From contig NC_088201.1 of NCBI RefSeq assembly GCF_037126465.1, positions 134,134,052 through 134,198,051 on the forward strand: a stretch of DNA of 64,000 bases, given 5' to 3'. The notes beneath the pieces were generated by a model, which worked only from the letters and a program-made list of their open reading frames with translations, was not told where the DNA came from and did no database searches. Numbering within the stretch: the first letter of the stretch is position 1; each line of letters opens with the position of its first letter. This DNA is from Ornithodoros turicata (lineage: Eukaryota; Arthropoda; Arachnida; Ixodida; Argasidae). The position numbers and the translations under genes were made by a program. Below, piece after piece: positions 62,981 through 64,000 of the stretch.

Positions 62981-64000
62981 GAAAAAAGTATGATGAAACA
63001 TGTATTTTCTAGAGTGAAACTCACGCATTAATTTATCATGTTTCTGCCATGTTTGATGGCTATTATTCACGTTTTGCATCACCTGTCGGTGGTGCACCTA
63101 AACTCCAACATGGCAGACGTATCCAGGTTGTCGCGTAGTTTCGATTTTGAGATTTCTTAACTGCAATGTTGATTTTCGATGCGTTGAAGGCGAATGAGTA
63201 TTAAATGCTGCTCATGTACTTCTGGCAGGCGTAACTGAGTTGTGTGCAGAGATGGCTATACATAGAAGGCTAAGTTTGCATATTATTTGCGACGTTCCGG
63301 TGTGTTTGATCAACCACACTTCGTGAAGGTGAATTTCATGTTTACTGGTTGTGAGGCTGAAATAGTAAGCAGTGAATGTCCTGTGCTGCAGCAATGTCAG
63401 GGACATGGAAGCACACGATATTTGTGCTGATGCTCTCTTACAGATGAGATCTTCTAAGTGTGTAGCGCATGAACGAATGTATTTCAGCATTTACAAGGTA
63501 ATGTTGGACACCCATATGTCACTGGTGCACATGTTTTAGGGAAACCTTAACGAAACGTCGCATTCTTTCTGCATTCCTTGAAGTGTGAATTGACTGGTCC
63601 AAAGGCACATTTACAAAAGTGATTTGGTATATGTTTTTGTGCTATCATTTGTGCTTCCTTACACATAGTGGCTAGTCAAGTTTGAAACAAACTTGTTCTG
63701 TTTTGCCTTGTCAAGGTTTTGCTTCCCTTCCTGATATGAGCTGCAAAGAAGTATGCTCATAAAAAGAAAAATAATGTTCCTCTGATATGTAGGCAGTACC
63801 GCTCCAAGAGCTCTGCTACACTCGCATAAGCATTGCTGATGTAATAGGTCATGACAGAAAGTGGAAGCATGTTTGGCCATGTTGCTAACATGGTGGCCAT
63901 CTTGGATTCAGCATACCATATTCTCACACGTATTAGCAGCACTGCGGATAAGCCGCAGGTCATTGTTTTTCTTTCACTGGGGTAAACTTTTAGCGCATGA
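62981..64000. other. No gene recognised
   Basis: Short open frames on the minus strand without motifs. TGTTGCTAACATGGTGGCCATC near 63880 is related to 14836-14850 in inverse orientation, probably another dispersed repeat. Confidence 0.35.

Noticed and set aside
1..64000. CRISPR array, bacterial operon or phage content
   Set aside because: No regularly spaced direct repeats, no ribosome binding site/ORF packing; all recognisable coding sequence is eukaryotic transposon or exon-like.

Overview
The window looks like intergenic or intronic DNA from an arthropod nuclear genome, most likely a tick (Ixodida). The organism call is an inference. It rests on a tRNA-headed SINE at 48.28 kb whose body I recall as resembling the tick Ruka-type family, on several pogo/Tigger families, on Penelope-like fragments with a hammerhead-like motif, and on many hAT MITEs. 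There is no operon structure, rRNA or CRISPR, and no complete host gene.

The most notable content is a dispersed array of nine copies of one short exon-like cassette. Five are on the minus strand (10.5, 13.6, 25.7, 34.9 and 40.9 kb) and four on the plus strand (48.7, 50.3, 55.1 and 62.4 kb), so the two groups face away from each other across about 41-48.6 kb. Six of the nine are exactly 144 nt, three are shortened (132, 114 and 111 nt), and one of the nine (copy 6, 48.6 kb) is damaged at its 5' end and cannot be fully delimited; corrected for that, there are five copies of 144 nt (1, 3, 5, 8, 9). Intact copies start after an AG acceptor in phase 1, end at a GT donor in phase 1 and encode a variant of IHVKEEPQD-S-SVSPEN-DY-ITECFP around a sumoylation-type psi-K-x-E core. 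Surrounding intron sequence was duplicated too. A second gene fragment, ending in a short C-terminal peptide whose stop codon overlaps an AATAAA signal, lies antisense to the cassettes at 15.7-16.3 kb (+) and 55.73-55.97 kb (-), which points to inverted segmental duplication.

The rest is mostly mobile DNA. The largest element is a nearly complete Gypsy-type LTR retrotransposon (16496-20621, minus), with 159-bp LTRs differing at one position but with the protease centre deleted. There are at least seven pogo/Tigger-type elements or pseudogenes, many internally deleted and several carrying nested insertions. About ten hAT-like non-autonomous elements have 8-bp target duplications; for two of these an empty-site paralogue exists elsewhere in the window. 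There are also TA-flanked MITEs, two large foldback elements, two Penelope-like GIY-YIG fragments and LINE fragments.

Layout: 1-9 kb Tigger and hAT insertions; 9-16 kb LINE fragment, hAT and cassettes 1-2; 16.5-22 kb Gypsy plus a deleted Tigger; 22.5-26 kb hATs and cassette 3; 26.4-33 kb Tigger and Penelope remains; 34-41 kb cassettes 4-5 among foldback and hAT elements; 42-48 kb MITE-rich centre with a 559-bp interrupted palindrome and the SINE; 48.6-63 kb cassettes 6-9 with duplicated flanks, Penelope and nested Tiggers. The last kilobase holds nothing I recognise.
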